Shown here in pieces: positions 1-8,144 of a DNA stretch of 64,000 nucleotides (positions are counted from its first letter, which is position 1; every line of letters begins with the position of its first letter). Origin of the DNA: Bacteroides sp. 214 (GTDB taxonomy: Bacteria; Bacteroidota; Bacteroidia; Bacteroidales; Bacteroidaceae); contig NZ_QVML01000007.1 of assembly GCF_010501015.1 (NCBI RefSeq), positions 161,803 through 225,802 of the forward strand, written 5' to 3'. The position numbers and the translations under genes are program-made. A model generated the notes under the pieces. It saw only the letters and a program-made list of their open reading frames with translations, did not search any database and was not told where the DNA came from.

Positions 1-168
1 ATTATCGAAACTAAAGAACAACCGCTTGACACTGATTTCCACGAAGCAGTTGCTGTTATTCCTGCTCCCGTAGAAGAGTTAAAAGGGAAAATACTTGATA
101 CAGTACAAACAGGTTATACAATGAATGATAAAGTTATTCGTCACGCCAAAGTAGTTGTAGGCGAATAA
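1..168 (+). CDS. grpE: GrpE nucleotide exchange factor, C-terminal part (5' truncated by window)
   Basis: The first 55 codons read in frame 1 and end at a TAA at 166-168. The encoded tail (DTDFHEAVAVIP, then GYTMNDKVIRHAKVVVGE) matches the C-terminal beta domain of GrpE, which contacts the DnaK ATPase domain and promotes ADP release. The gene lies 15 bp upstream of dnaJ on the same strand, the usual grpE-dnaJ operon of Bacteroidota. The start lies outside the window. Identification rests on the conserved tail motif and on context. Confidence 0.9.
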   Translation: MIETKEQPLDTDFHEAVAVIPAPVEELKGKILDTVQTGYTMNDKVIRHAKVVVGE

Positions 169-183
169 TATACCTTTAAATAT

Positions 184-1341
184 ATGACAAAAAGAGATTA
201 CTACGAGGTTCTTGAGGTTGAGAAAACCGCGACTGCCGATGAGATAAAGAAAGCTTATCGCAAAAAAGCTATTCAGTATCACCCTGATAAGAATCCGGAT
301 GATAAAGAGGCGGAAGAAAAATTTAAGGAAGCTGCCGAGGCGTATGAAGTACTTAGCAACCCCGATAAACGTGCGCGATACGACCAGTTTGGTCATGCCG
401 GTGTGGGTGGAGCAGCCGGAAATGGCGGACCTTTCGGAGGTTTTAGTGGCGGTGGTATGTCTATGGATGACATATTTTCTATGTTTGGCGATATATTTGG
501 TGGACATAGCGGAGGCTTTAGTGGTTTTGGTGGTGGCAGTCAGCGTAGACGTTTTCGCGGGTCAGACCTTCGTGTAAAGGTGAAGCTAAATCTGAAAGAA
601 GTATCTACCGGGGTTGAGAAGAAGTTCAAACTCAAGAAATATGTGGAATGTAACCACTGTCATGGTTCTGGTGCTGAAGGAAGCAGCGGCGTAGAGACTT
701 GTGCTACTTGTAAAGGTAGTGGCTCTGTTATCCGCAACCAGCAAACAATATTGGGCACAATGCAAACTCGCACTACTTGTCCTACCTGTAATGGTGAAGG
801 AACCACCGTTAAAGAAAAATGTAAGGTTTGTAGTGGCGATGGTATTGTACATGGCGAAGAAGTAGTAACTGTGAAGATTCCGGCAGGTGTTGCCGAAGGT
901 ATGCAACTCTCCATGAGTGGTAAAGGAAATGCTGGAAAACACAACGGAGTAGCAGGCGATCTGCTTATTCAGGTAGAAGAAGAACAACATCCCGACTTAA
1001 TTCGTGATGATAATGACCTTATTTACAACTTGCTGCTTAGTTTCCCAACTGCTGCTCTTGGTGGTACAGTAGAGATTCCTACTATTGATAACAAGGTAAA
1101 AGTAAAAATTGATTCGGGCACACAACCAGGCAAAGTTCTTCGTTTGCGTGGTAAAGGATTGCCTAGCGTAAATAGCTATGGGGTAGGAGACTTGCTAGTA
1201 AATGTAAGTATCTATGTGCCCGAAGCATTGAATAAAGAAGAGAAAAGCGAGCTCGAAAAGATGGAAAATTCGGACAACTTTAAGCCGAACACATCGGTAA
1301 AAGAAAAAATCTTTAAGAAGTTTAAGAATTTCTTTGATTAA
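184..1341 (+). CDS. dnaJ: Chaperone protein DnaJ (Hsp40)
   Basis: This is the co-chaperone that delivers unfolded clients to DnaK and stimulates its ATPase. The 385-residue protein has the full type I layout. The J domain spans residues 1-70 with the HPD triad at 33-35. A Gly/Phe-rich linker covers about 75-120. The zinc-binding domain carries four CxxCxGxG motifs ([32 protein letters not shown]). The C-terminal substrate-binding domains follow. Length is normal for the family. It follows grpE closely and is probably cotranscribed with it. A hairpin with a T run at 1373-1401 ends the unit. Confidence 0.97.
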   Translation: MTKRDYYEVLEVEKTATADEIKKAYRKKAIQYHPDKNPDDKEAEEKFKEAAEAYEVLSNPDKRARYDQFGHAGVGGAAGNGGPFGGFSGGGMSMDDIFSMFGDIFGGHSGGFSGFGGGSQRRRFRGSDLRVKVKLNLKEVSTGVEKKFKLKKYVECNHCHGSGAEGSSGVETCATCKGSGSVIRNQQTILGTMQTRTTCPTCNGEGTTVKEKCKVCSGDGIVHGEEVVTVKIPAGVAEGMQLSMSGKGNAGKHNGVAGDLLIQVEEEQHPDLIRDDNDLIYNLLLSFPTAALGGTVEIPTIDNKVKVKIDSGTQPGKVLRLRGKGLPSVNSYGVGDLLVNVSIYVPEALNKEEKSELEKMENSDNFKPNTSVKEKIFKKFKNFFD

Positions 1342-1372
1342 TAATCAGCAAAGACAGGAGCTAAAAAGAAAA

Positions 1373-1401
1373 GGGTGTGCCAGAAGGTGCATCCTTTTTT
1401 T
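1373..1401 (+). terminator. Rho-independent terminator after dnaJ
   Basis: GGGTGTGCC (1373-1381) pairs with GGTGCATCC (1386-1394) across an AGAA loop, allowing G-U pairs, and is followed by seven T. It sits 30 bp after the dnaJ stop. Confidence 0.75.
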
Positions 1402-1434
1402 GTTCAATACCTTTCTTTATATCAGAAATTCCTC

Positions 1435-1442
1435 TACTTTTG
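1435..1442 (+). promoter_or_regulatory. Bacteroidales -7 promoter element upstream of the UPF0316 gene
   Basis: TACTTTTG matches the Bacteroidota -7 consensus TAnnTTTG and lies 45 bp before the ATG at 1488, after the dnaJ terminator. No clear -33 TTG at ideal spacing was seen. Confidence 0.45.
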
Positions 1443-1487
1443 TATTTAAATAAACTCTGAATCAGTAACTTCTATTTTTGAATCTTT

Positions 1488-2048
1488 ATGTTTGACTTTT
1501 TAGATACTTATCCATGGCTATTGCCGATTATCATTTTCTTTGGACGTATCTGTGACGTAACGTTAGGTACCCTTCGTATTATTTTTGTTTCTAAAGGAGA
1601 AAAACGAAAAGCACCTTTAGTGGGCTTTTTTGAAGTGTTTATCTGGGTAGTGGTTATCTCACAAGTCTTTTCGCATGCCGATAGCATCATTTCCTATCTT
1701 TCGTATGCTGCCGGTTATGCTGCTGGTAACTATATTGGGATTTTGGTAGAACATAAAATTGCGTTTGGCTATCAACTTTATCGTGTCTATACCAAGAAAA
1801 ACGGAAAAGAACTTGCACAACTACTTAATGCCCACGGCTATGGTTCAACACTTATTCATGGCGAAGGCGTTATCTCTGAAGTAGAAATTATCGAAACTGT
1901 GATAAGCCGTAAGGCACAGAAAGAAGTTACTGCAATCATTGAGCAGTTTGACACAAAAGCGTTTTACCTTGTAGAAGATATACGTTCTAAACAGAAAGGT
2001 ATATTCGCAATGAGTACGGCAGCAGGGATGCCACGACTGGGAAAATAG
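1488..2048 (+). CDS. UPF0316 (DUF5698/DUF2179) membrane protein
   Basis: The 186-residue protein has an N-terminal hydrophobic half with about three membrane segments (roughly residues 10-28, 42-62 and 66-85) and the motif GRICDVTLGTLRIIFVSKG typical of UPF0316/DUF5698. A soluble C-terminal DUF2179 domain (about 100-175) follows, with the family feature GEGVISEVEIIETVISRK. The biochemical role of the family is unknown; DUF2179 folds are thought to be ligand-binding. It has its own promoter-like element upstream and may be transcribed with the next gene, 31 bp away. Family assignment is good; function is not known. Confidence 0.8.
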   Translation: MFDFLDTYPWLLPIIIFFGRICDVTLGTLRIIFVSKGEKRKAPLVGFFEVFIWVVVISQVFSHADSIISYLSYAAGYAAGNYIGILVEHKIAFGYQLYRVYTKKNGKELAQLLNAHGYGSTLIHGEGVISEVEIIETVISRKAQKEVTAIIEQFDTKAFYLVEDIRSKQKGIFAMSTAAGMPRLGK

Positions 2049-2079
2049 GGACTATGTCTGCTTAATACCTTGAAATGCA

Positions 2080-2532
2080 ATGAAGAATAATAGCTCTAAC
2101 AAAGAATGCCTCACTGTTCTTCCGACCGATTATCATGGTCAGGGATATACAAAAGGACACTTCAAACAGGTGTACGAAGCATTAATAAAACCGGCTATTC
2201 TGAAAGCCGGAATGAAGCCCACAAGTAGCTATGACTTTGTTACTGATGGCATTGAAGGCGTAGATCGCACTTTCATTATTGATAAACTGATGAGTGCGGC
2301 AGTTGTAATCTTTGATTTAAGTACGGAGCATTATGACATTGTTACCGGATTGAAAATCAGGCAGGCTTTTGATAATAAACCAACTATTTTCCTGAAAGAC
2401 GACCAAACACTTATAAAAGAGACAGACCTTAAAGGACTGGATTATATAACATATCCTGCTGCCTGCGATTCCACCCAAATGGAAAAACTATCGCTTAAGC
2501 TCTTATTTTTGTTGTTGAATATGAACAAGTAA
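2080..2532 (+). CDS. Small nucleoside 2-deoxyribosyltransferase-like protein
   Basis: The product is 150 residues with no signal peptide or membrane segment. The central stretch (AAVVIFDLSTEHYDIVTGLK, then RQAFDNKPTIFL) resembles the pattern of nucleoside 2-deoxyribosyltransferase-like Rossmann domains: a hydrophobic strand, D-L-S/T, a residue near the glycosyl acceptor, then a GLxxA-type helix and a K-P-T strand. Such domains occur in nucleotide salvage enzymes and as sensor or effector modules in immunity proteins. Here the domain stands alone, behind the UPF0316 gene and convergent with the phosphodiesterase gene. I do not see the catalytic Glu in a convincing position, so activity is uncertain. 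The assignment is by pattern only. Confidence 0.55.
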   Translation: MKNNSSNKECLTVLPTDYHGQGYTKGHFKQVYEALIKPAILKAGMKPTSSYDFVTDGIEGVDRTFIIDKLMSAAVVIFDLSTEHYDIVTGLKIRQAFDNKPTIFLKDDQTLIKETDLKGLDYITYPAACDSTQMEKLSLKLLFLLLNMNK

Positions 2533-2547
2533 TAGAGTTAAACGACA

Positions 2548-3753
2548 TCAAGGAACTGTAACAAACATCTCCTTAATCCGCTCAAAGTCTCCATCTGTTG
2601 GTTCGGGAACAATCTTAAGCAGATGTGCCAACATGGCATATATATCTACATTTACAAACTCGCCAGCAGTATGGTTTTTCTTAAAGTCGGGACCATACGC
2701 GCGAAACACTACTTGCATATCAGGGTGTTGCGGGAAGTAACCATGCGCGCCTGCTATTGTCAATGGGCTGTTGCCAAATTCCCAACCGGTCTTGGGAGCA
2801 ACAATGATATCACCTATGCGGTTGCTTGTGCCATAACAAAGTTCGGCTGGTATATCTTCTTTCTTCCAAACGTAAATGTTCTCCACATTCTTCAACGCAT
2901 TGTAAACCGAATCGCGGAATCCTTCCTTTGTAAAGATGGATGTAGGACGGTTGCCAATTACCATCTCGCACCACTCGGATTGTAGGTAGTCGGCGCTGTT
3001 TATGTAGCGTTCGGCAGAAACATCAGTCATGCCGTGGTCTGAGGTCACAATCAAATTAACACGATTGGCAAAGGGAAGCTCGGTTATTCGTTGCATAGCT
3101 ATTCCTACTAAGCTATCCAATGCGTATATAACCCTATTCATGGAGTCTTTATTGCAAGGTCCGTAATGATGTCCGGCACCATCTGGCTCGTCTATATAGG
3201 TCATTACGAGGTGTGGACGCTCTTCTTCGGGTAACGTCAGGATATTAATAGTGGCTTCTATACGCTCTCCGAAAGTAAGGCGTGGTGTGTCTGTCCATGT
3301 TTTGTAATAGGTTGGATACATATCTTTAATGCGCACATCGGAACCTACCCAGTAGAAATTTGCCGTTTTCACACCTTGTTTCTGTGCTGTAATCCAAATA
3401 GGCTCACCAAGGAAGTACTTCGGGTTGTATCGGGCAGTAGTGTCGCTCATATGGAACACAGTGTTTTCTTCGGTATCCCAGAAGGTGTTGTTCACTATTC
3501 CGTTATGATTGGGCACCAAACCGGTAGCCAACGTGTAATGGTTGGGAAACGTCGAAGCAGGATAGGAGGGGAGCATACGTGCGCTTACACCCATATTGGC
3601 CATCTTGTCCAGATTGGGTGTGTTGTACATATCAGTATAATCCCACCGGAAGCCATCTAAAGAAATGATAACAGTGTAGTTGGGCTCTTTTTGTTGGGAA
3701 GTGCATGCTTGCAGTGCACAGCAGAGCGTCAGCAGGAGTATCAGTTTTTTCAT
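2548..3753 (-). CDS. NPP-type nucleotide pyrophosphatase/phosphodiesterase lipoprotein (alkaline phosphatase superfamily)
   Basis: The 401-residue protein begins with a lipoprotein signal whose lipobox ends at Cys17 (CCALQAC). The mature part has the two-zinc site of the ENPP/NPP family: SLDGFRWDY holds the first metal Asp, PASTFPNHYTLATG holds the Thr nucleophile, YIDEPDGAGHHYGP gives Asp and His ligands, TSDHGMTD gives Asp-His, and GAHGYFP gives the final His. It probably hydrolyses phosphodiester or pyrophosphate bonds in the periplasm or at the cell surface. It is 3 bp downstream of the GNAT gene on the same strand and so likely cotranscribed. The natural substrate cannot be told from sequence. 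Confidence 0.9.
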   Translation of the reverse strand: MKKLILLLTLCCALQACTSQQKEPNYTVIISLDGFRWDYTDMYNTPNLDKMANMGVSARMLPSYPASTFPNHYTLATGLVPNHNGIVNNTFWDTEENTVFHMSDTTARYNPKYFLGEPIWITAQKQGVKTANFYWVGSDVRIKDMYPTYYKTWTDTPRLTFGERIEATINILTLPEEERPHLVMTYIDEPDGAGHHYGPCNKDSMNRVIYALDSLVGIAMQRITELPFANRVNLIVTSDHGMTDVSAERYINSADYLQSEWCEMVIGNRPTSIFTKEGFRDSVYNALKNVENIYVWKKEDIPAELCYGTSNRIGDIIVAPKTGWEFGNSPLTIAGAHGYFPQHPDMQVVFRAYGPDFKKNHTAGEFVNVDIYAMLAHLLKIVPEPTDGDFERIKEMFVTVP

Positions 3754-3756
3754 GTT

Positions 3757-4254
3757 TTAGATATTAATTCCCATGATGTAATCATTCATATAGAAACCAT
3801 TGCCTATGTGGAAGTCTCCTTGGCGTAGTTTGCGCATACCCAACCTTTCGTAAAACTGCACAGCTTTATTATTGCGGTTTACATTGAGTTCCATCATGCA
3901 AGGGGTGGGGTGTACTTCTTTAATGTAAGCAATGGCTTGCCTGAACAAGAAACCACCAACGCCATGTCCTTGGAAGCCGGGTAGAACATATATCTTTTGC
4001 AGATGAAACAAATCCTTATCTTCTTGCTCTATAGAGAGATAACCACAAGGTTCGTCTCCTTTGTAGGCTATAAAGTACACATGCCCGTCTACTTCTATTT
4101 GCTTGCGGATTTGTTCGGGTGCATACATCCATTGCATCATGTACTCTAGTTGTTCGGGCGAAAGTAACTCCCGGTAGGTATGTGGAAATACGCTGTGTGC
4201 CAATTCGTTTATCAGTTGGCAATCGGCTACGGTAGCTTTTCTTATTGTTAGCAT
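3757..4254 (-). CDS. GNAT-family N-acetyltransferase
   Basis: The 165-residue product has the GNAT fold order: N-terminal TIRKATVADCQLINELA, then beta-strand CGYLSIEQED, then the acetyl-CoA-binding motif A (KIYVLPGFQGHGVGGFLF) at about 92-108, then motif B MMELNVNRNNKAVQFYERLGMRK. It transfers an acetyl group to an unknown amine. It is the first gene of a two-gene unit with the phosphodiesterase. The substrate is not predictable. Confidence 0.88.
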   Translation of the reverse strand: MLTIRKATVADCQLINELAHSVFPHTYRELLSPEQLEYMMQWMYAPEQIRKQIEVDGHVYFIAYKGDEPCGYLSIEQEDKDLFHLQKIYVLPGFQGHGVGGFLFRQAIAYIKEVHPTPCMMELNVNRNNKAVQFYERLGMRKLRQGDFHIGNGFYMNDYIMGINI

Positions 4255-4490
4255 ATTGATGTTTTTATTGTGAAGCGAAATTAGGAAATTTCTTTAAGAC
4301 CATTGAATCTTTTTCTCATTTTTTTGTTCTTGTAAACTAAAAGCACCATTACGACCTTAGGTGAAGTAGGGCGATTGTGTTGAAATGATAGTGAAATAGG
4401 TTCTTTGAGGTGTTGATAGATGGTTTCTGCTATCTTTTTGTTTTTGGCTCATTCTATTTCTCTAACTTTTATTTCTCACGAATGTGCCCT

Positions 4491-4736
4491 ACAAGCCTTG
4501 TGGAAGGGATTGTTTGGGGCGAAAAGTGCTTATGGACGAACTGTTCTCTGCCATAAGCAAACGAACCGTCTGCCATAAGCTCGCAGAGCGTTTGCTTATG
4601 GCAGACAGCTGTTCATCCATAAGCAGAGAAAGAAAAGTTGACTGTGTTTAAATATGGAACTGACTGTGTTCTTTCTATGTTCTGACTGAGTTCTTATTCA
4701 AAACTCAGTCAGAAAAATACGTCCCACAAGCCTTGT
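4491..4736. repeat. Intergenic 22-bp-phased word array 1
   Basis: This lies in the 800-bp gene-free gap 4255-5054. CCATAAGC or its complement occurs five times, at 4528 (-), 4551 (+), 4573 (+), 4594 (-) and 4617 (+), with centres 21-23 bp apart whatever the orientation. The same phase continues into TGACTGTG/TGACTGAG words at 4639, 4661 and 4683 (exactly 22 bp steps), then the inverse at 4702. Perfect inverted repeats result: 13 bp at 4568-4580/4594-4606 and 11 bp at 4682-4692/4702-4712. The block is bracketed by two copies of the near-palindrome ACAAGCCTTGT (4491-4501, 4726-4736). The rest of the gap, to about 4980, shows nothing I can name. Confidence 0.8.
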
Positions 4737-4991
4737 ATGGCTTGTTTTGAATAAGACGAGTGTTTTTTACACTATTTGAGGCGTTTTTCCTTAAGCTGAT
4801 TTCCTGCGATTTTTTCTGTCCATGCGTTGGTTTCTCTCATTTATCGCATTCTCGGAGGCTTTAGCAAAATGATAGTTTGGAGTAGTTACTGTTTACTTCG
4901 GACGTTAATATTCTTCGATGACTCCAATTCAAAAGCCATCAACTATAACTGCTATTCTCTTTATTTGGTAGTTAATAAAAGATAAATTACA

Positions 4992-5012
4992 GTACTATGT
5001 TTTGCATAGTAC
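4992..5012. promoter_or_regulatory. Probable PadR operator (perfect inverted repeat)
   Basis: GTACTATG (4992-4999) and CATAGTAC (5005-5012) form a perfect 8-bp inverted repeat with a 5-base spacer. It overlaps the -33 element of the padR promoter. Position and symmetry suggest autorepression by the PadR protein encoded 43 bp downstream. Confidence 0.7.
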
Positions 5013-5032
5013 CAAAGTAATACATAGATTTG
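5001..5032 (+). promoter_or_regulatory. Promoter of padR-pspC
   Basis: A -33 TTTG (5001-5004) and a -7 TAGATTTG (5025-5032) are separated by 20 bp, a good match to the Bacteroidota promoter. The ATG of padR is at 5055. Confidence 0.75.
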
Positions 5033-5054
5033 TGCAGAAATTAATACTAACCAT

Positions 5055-5381
5055 ATGAATGCAGACAATGTAAAATCGCAAATGAGAAAGGGGATGCTCG
5101 AATATTGCATCTTACTTTTGCTACGCAAAGAGCAGGCTTATGCTTCGGATATCATCCAGAAACTAAAAGAAGCACAGCTTATTGTTGTAGAAGGAACGCT
5201 CTATCCGTTGCTGACAAGGTTGAAGAATTCGGACTTGCTTAGTTATGAATGGGTAGAATCAACGCAAGGACCGCCTCGTAAATATTACAGGCTAACAGAG
5301 AGTGGGGAGGTTTTTCTGTGTGAGTTGGAACTGGCATGGAAGGAACTGAACGATACGGTAAATCATTTAGCAACAAACTAA
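5055..5381 (+). CDS. PadR-family transcriptional regulator
   Basis: The 108-residue winged-helix protein has the PadR signature: MLEYCILLLLRKEQAYASDI, then GTLYPLLTRLKNSDLLSYEW, then GPPRKYYRLTESG forming the wing. It is a short PadR-s2 type without a long C-terminal effector domain. It likely represses its own two-gene unit with the PspC-domain protein 12 bp downstream, through the inverted repeat at 4992-5012. This PadR-PspC pairing is common in Bacteroidota and is thought to respond to membrane or antimicrobial stress. The effector is unknown. Confidence 0.92.
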   Translation: MNADNVKSQMRKGMLEYCILLLLRKEQAYASDIIQKLKEAQLIVVEGTLYPLLTRLKNSDLLSYEWVESTQGPPRKYYRLTESGEVFLCELELAWKELNDTVNHLATN

Positions 5382-5393
5382 TAACTATATAAA

Positions 5394-6473
5394 ATGAAAA
5401 AGACACTTACAGTAAATCTTGGCGGAACTGTTTATAATATAGATGAGGACGCTTATGGCTTGTTAGATGAATACTTGTCTAACCTGCGCTTACACTTTGC
5501 GAAAGAAGAAGGTGGCGAAGAGATTGTAAACGATATAGAGACACGTATCTCCGAATTGTTTCAAGAAAAAATAACCAATACCAGCTATCAGGTAGTAACC
5601 ATTGCAGTAGTTGAAGAAATAATAAAACGCATGGGTAAGCCCGAAGAGCTAACCGATGATGAGGAGGAAAAGCAAAGCGAATCAACCAAGCAGTATCAAT
5701 ACGATTCTTCGACCAAAAGGCAGTCGGAAACCCGTAAAGGACTTTATAGAAACCCCGACGATAAGATTCTTGGTGGTGTGTTTGGTGGCTTGGCTGCTTA
5801 TTTGGGTTGGGATGCTACATTGCTTCGACTGGTTATGTTGTTTGCACTGTTGTTCGCAGTAGGATCTTTAATTCCTATCTACATTGTCTGTTGGATATTT
5901 ATCCCTTTGGCGCGCACAGCTACCGAAAAGCTAAATATGCGTGGCGAGGCTGTTACCATGGAAAATATAGGGAAGACAGTAACCGATAGTTTTGAAAAAG
6001 CATCTAACGGGGTAAATGAATTTATCAAATCGGATAAGCCGCGTACGTTTTTTCAGAAGCTAGCCGATGTATTGGTTTCCATTGCCGGATTCTTGATAAA
6101 GATTCTTTTGGTTATCATAGCCATTGTTTGCAGTCCGTTGTTAATTGTTCTGGGCGTTGTGTTTGTAGCATTGATAATTGCCGGTATTGCTGTGATAATA
6201 GGAGGCGGTGCGGTACTCTATGAAGCTTTCCCAACAGTAGAATGGGGTTTCCTTTCGGCAGGACCGATGGCTACTATTGTAGCCAGCATTGCCGGTGTAA
6301 TACTTGTGGGTATTCCGTTGGTTAGCCTTGTCTTTACAATTCTTCGTGGCACATTCAATTGGCAACCTATGGGAAGCGGATTGAAATGGACGCTTTTTAT
6401 CATGTGGGTGGTAAGTAGTATAATCTTTATATGTACGTTGGCAGAACAAAATTGGCAGGTTCCTTTTTGGTGA
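5394..6473 (+). CDS. PspC-domain membrane protein
   Basis: The 359-residue protein has a soluble N-terminal region (1-110; MKKTLTVNLGGTVYNIDEDA) and a PspC domain at about 118-175 with the diagnostic KGLYRNPDDKILGGVFGGLA followed by a hydrophobic helix. A C-terminal membrane region has about four helices (225-350). PspC domains occur in phage-shock and envelope-stress proteins. The protein probably senses or buffers inner-membrane stress under control of the upstream PadR. It is convergent with dnaB; an inverted repeat spans its stop codon. Confidence 0.9.
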   Translation: MKKTLTVNLGGTVYNIDEDAYGLLDEYLSNLRLHFAKEEGGEEIVNDIETRISELFQEKITNTSYQVVTIAVVEEIIKRMGKPEELTDDEEEKQSESTKQYQYDSSTKRQSETRKGLYRNPDDKILGGVFGGLAAYLGWDATLLRLVMLFALLFAVGSLIPIYIVCWIFIPLARTATEKLNMRGEAVTMENIGKTVTDSFEKASNGVNEFIKSDKPRTFFQKLADVLVSIAGFLIKILLVIIAIVCSPLLIVLGVVFVALIIAGIAVIIGGGAVLYEAFPTVEWGFLSAGPMATIVASIAGVILVGIPLVSLVFTILRGTFNWQPMGSGLKWTLFIMWVVSSIIFICTLAEQNWQVPFW

Positions 6474-6481
6474 AACCTGCC
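6454..6481. terminator. Terminator-like hairpin between convergent pspC-like gene and dnaB
   Basis: GGCAGGTT (6454-6461) pairs perfectly with AACCTGCC (6474-6481) around the pspC-like stop codon. There is no long T run on either side, so it may only be a weak or bidirectional terminator. Confidence 0.45.
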
Positions 6482-6495
6482 AAGCATATATTGAT

Positions 6496-8022
6496 TTAGA
6501 AGGGTAAATTCTCATCAGAAATAGGAGGGGGCACATCATTCTGCGGTGGTGTGTTCCCTCTTTCGTTTACCAGTGAGGCTCTACTCATAACCCCCTCTGA
6601 TGGTAATGGTATGATTAAGTCATCATCCGGATTCTGGAAGCGGGCATATTCTCCTTTAAATCGCAACAAGACATCGCCTACCGCACCGTTACGATGCTTG
6701 GCAATGATAATCTCTGCCATTCCCCTTAGGTCTTTTCCTTCGTGTTCGTATATTTTGTAATACTCCGGTCGGTGTATAAAACAAACCATATCGGCATCCT
6801 GTTCGATAGCTCCCGATTCGCGAAGATCGCTCAGTTGCGGACGCTTTCCTTCGGCTCCTTCGCGACTTTCAACACCACGATTTAACTGTGACAGCGCAAT
6901 GATAGGAACATTTAATTCTTTGGCAAGTCCTTTCAGCGAACGCGAAATGGTACTTACCTCTTCTTGGCGGCTACCAAAAGACATACCGCTGGCGTTCATC
7001 AACTGCAAGTAGTCAATGATGATAACTTCCACACCGTGCTCGCGTACCAATCTTCGGGCTTTCGTGCGGAGTTCAAAAACCGATAGAGAAGGAGTGTCAT
7101 CCACATACAGAGGCGCGTCTACCAACTCTTTCAATTTATAATCCAGTTGATGCCATTCGTGTGCAGCGAGCTGTCCACTCTTTATCTTTTCGCCGGTTAT
7201 TTCGCAAACATTCACAATCAAGCGGTTAACCAACTGTACGTTACTCATTTCGAGCGAGAACAAAGCCACCGGATGCCTGTAATTGACAGCAATATTCTTT
7301 GCCATAGAGAGAACGAAAGCAGTTTTACCCATGGCAGGACGAGCTGCAATAATGATAAGGTCGGACTTTTGCCAGCCGGATGTCATGCGGTCTAAAGCTG
7401 TGAATCCACTTTCCAAGCCACTCAACCCGTCGGTTCTTGCTGCTGCTTTTTGCAATAGCTTGTATGCTTCTTCGATAACAGGATTAATTTGCGTATAATC
7501 CTTCTTCATGTTCTGCTGCGAAATTTCAAAGAGATTGCCTTCGGCTTCTTGCATCAGGTCATCTACATCGAGAGTTTCGTCAAATGCTTTTGTTTGGATA
7601 TTACTTGTAAACGTAATCAGTTCGCGCGCTAAGAATTTCTGTGCGATAATACGCGCGTGGTATTCTATGTGTGCCGAAGAAGCAACCTTACTGCTTAGTT
7701 GGGTGATGTAGAACGGACCTCCCACATTCTCCAAGTCGCCACGTTTGCGCAACTGCTCGGTTACAGTTAGTATGTCGATAGGCTCTTGCTTTATTGCCAG
7801 GTCGGTAATTGCAGAATAGATTAGCTGGTGAGCATGATCGTAGAATGTTTCCGGGCGAAGAATCTCGCTAACAAGCGAATAGGCATCCTTCTCAATCATT
7901 AATGCACCCAGAACTGCTTCCTCTAATTCTCGTGCTTGCGGTTGAATACGGCCATAGTCTCCAACAATAGGAATTTTGGTTTTGGTACTTCTGTTATTTG
8001 TGTATTTTCTGTTCTCTGCCAT
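6496..8022 (-). CDS. dnaB: Replicative DNA helicase DnaB
   Basis: This is the hexameric 5'-3' helicase of the replication fork. From the ATG at 8022 it is 508 residues. The N-terminal DnaB domain covers about 25-130 (EEAVLGALMIEKDA), followed by the linker and a RecA-like C-terminal domain with Walker A AARPAMGKTAF, Walker B VEVIIIDYLQLM, and motifs SQLNRGVESR and LSDLRESGAIEQDADMV. An upstream in-frame ATG at 8055 would add 11 residues, but the -7 element at 8044-8051 overlaps it, favouring 8022. The C-terminal PPPISDENLPF tail is acidic. It is divergent from ispE. Confidence 0.96.
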   Translation of the reverse strand: MAENRKYTNNRSTKTKIPIVGDYGRIQPQARELEEAVLGALMIEKDAYSLVSEILRPETFYDHAHQLIYSAITDLAIKQEPIDILTVTEQLRKRGDLENVGGPFYITQLSSKVASSAHIEYHARIIAQKFLARELITFTSNIQTKAFDETLDVDDLMQEAEGNLFEISQQNMKKDYTQINPVIEEAYKLLQKAAARTDGLSGLESGFTALDRMTSGWQKSDLIIIAARPAMGKTAFVLSMAKNIAVNYRHPVALFSLEMSNVQLVNRLIVNVCEITGEKIKSGQLAAHEWHQLDYKLKELVDAPLYVDDTPSLSVFELRTKARRLVREHGVEVIIIDYLQLMNASGMSFGSRQEEVSTISRSLKGLAKELNVPIIALSQLNRGVESREGAEGKRPQLSDLRESGAIEQDADMVCFIHRPEYYKIYEHEGKDLRGMAEIIIAKHRNGAVGDVLLRFKGEYARFQNPDDDLIIPLPSEGVMSRASLVNERGNTPPQNDVPPPISDENLPF

Positions 8023-8043
8023 TATTATTTTTATTTGGGAAGG

Positions 8044-8051
8044 CAAATATA
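8044..8051 (-). promoter_or_regulatory. -7 promoter element of dnaB
   Basis: On the minus strand this reads TATATTTG, a perfect TAnnTTTG match, 22 bp upstream of the preferred dnaB ATG. Confidence 0.55.
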
Positions 8052-8116
8052 CCATTATCTAATTAGAAAAAAAGATGGAGTTATAAACAACCTGTTAATA
8101 ACCCAAGCGAAAAGTG

Positions 8117-8124
8117 TATATTTG
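8117..8124 (+). promoter_or_regulatory. -7 promoter element of ispE
   Basis: TATATTTG matches TAnnTTTG and lies 20 bp upstream of the ispE ATG. Confidence 0.55.
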
Positions 8125-8144
8125 CAAAAACTCATTACACTACT

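Noticed and set aside
4491..4736. CRISPR array
   Set aside because: Period is 22 bp, repeats are only 8-13 bases and alternate in orientation, and no cas gene is present; this does not fit CRISPR repeat-spacer structure.
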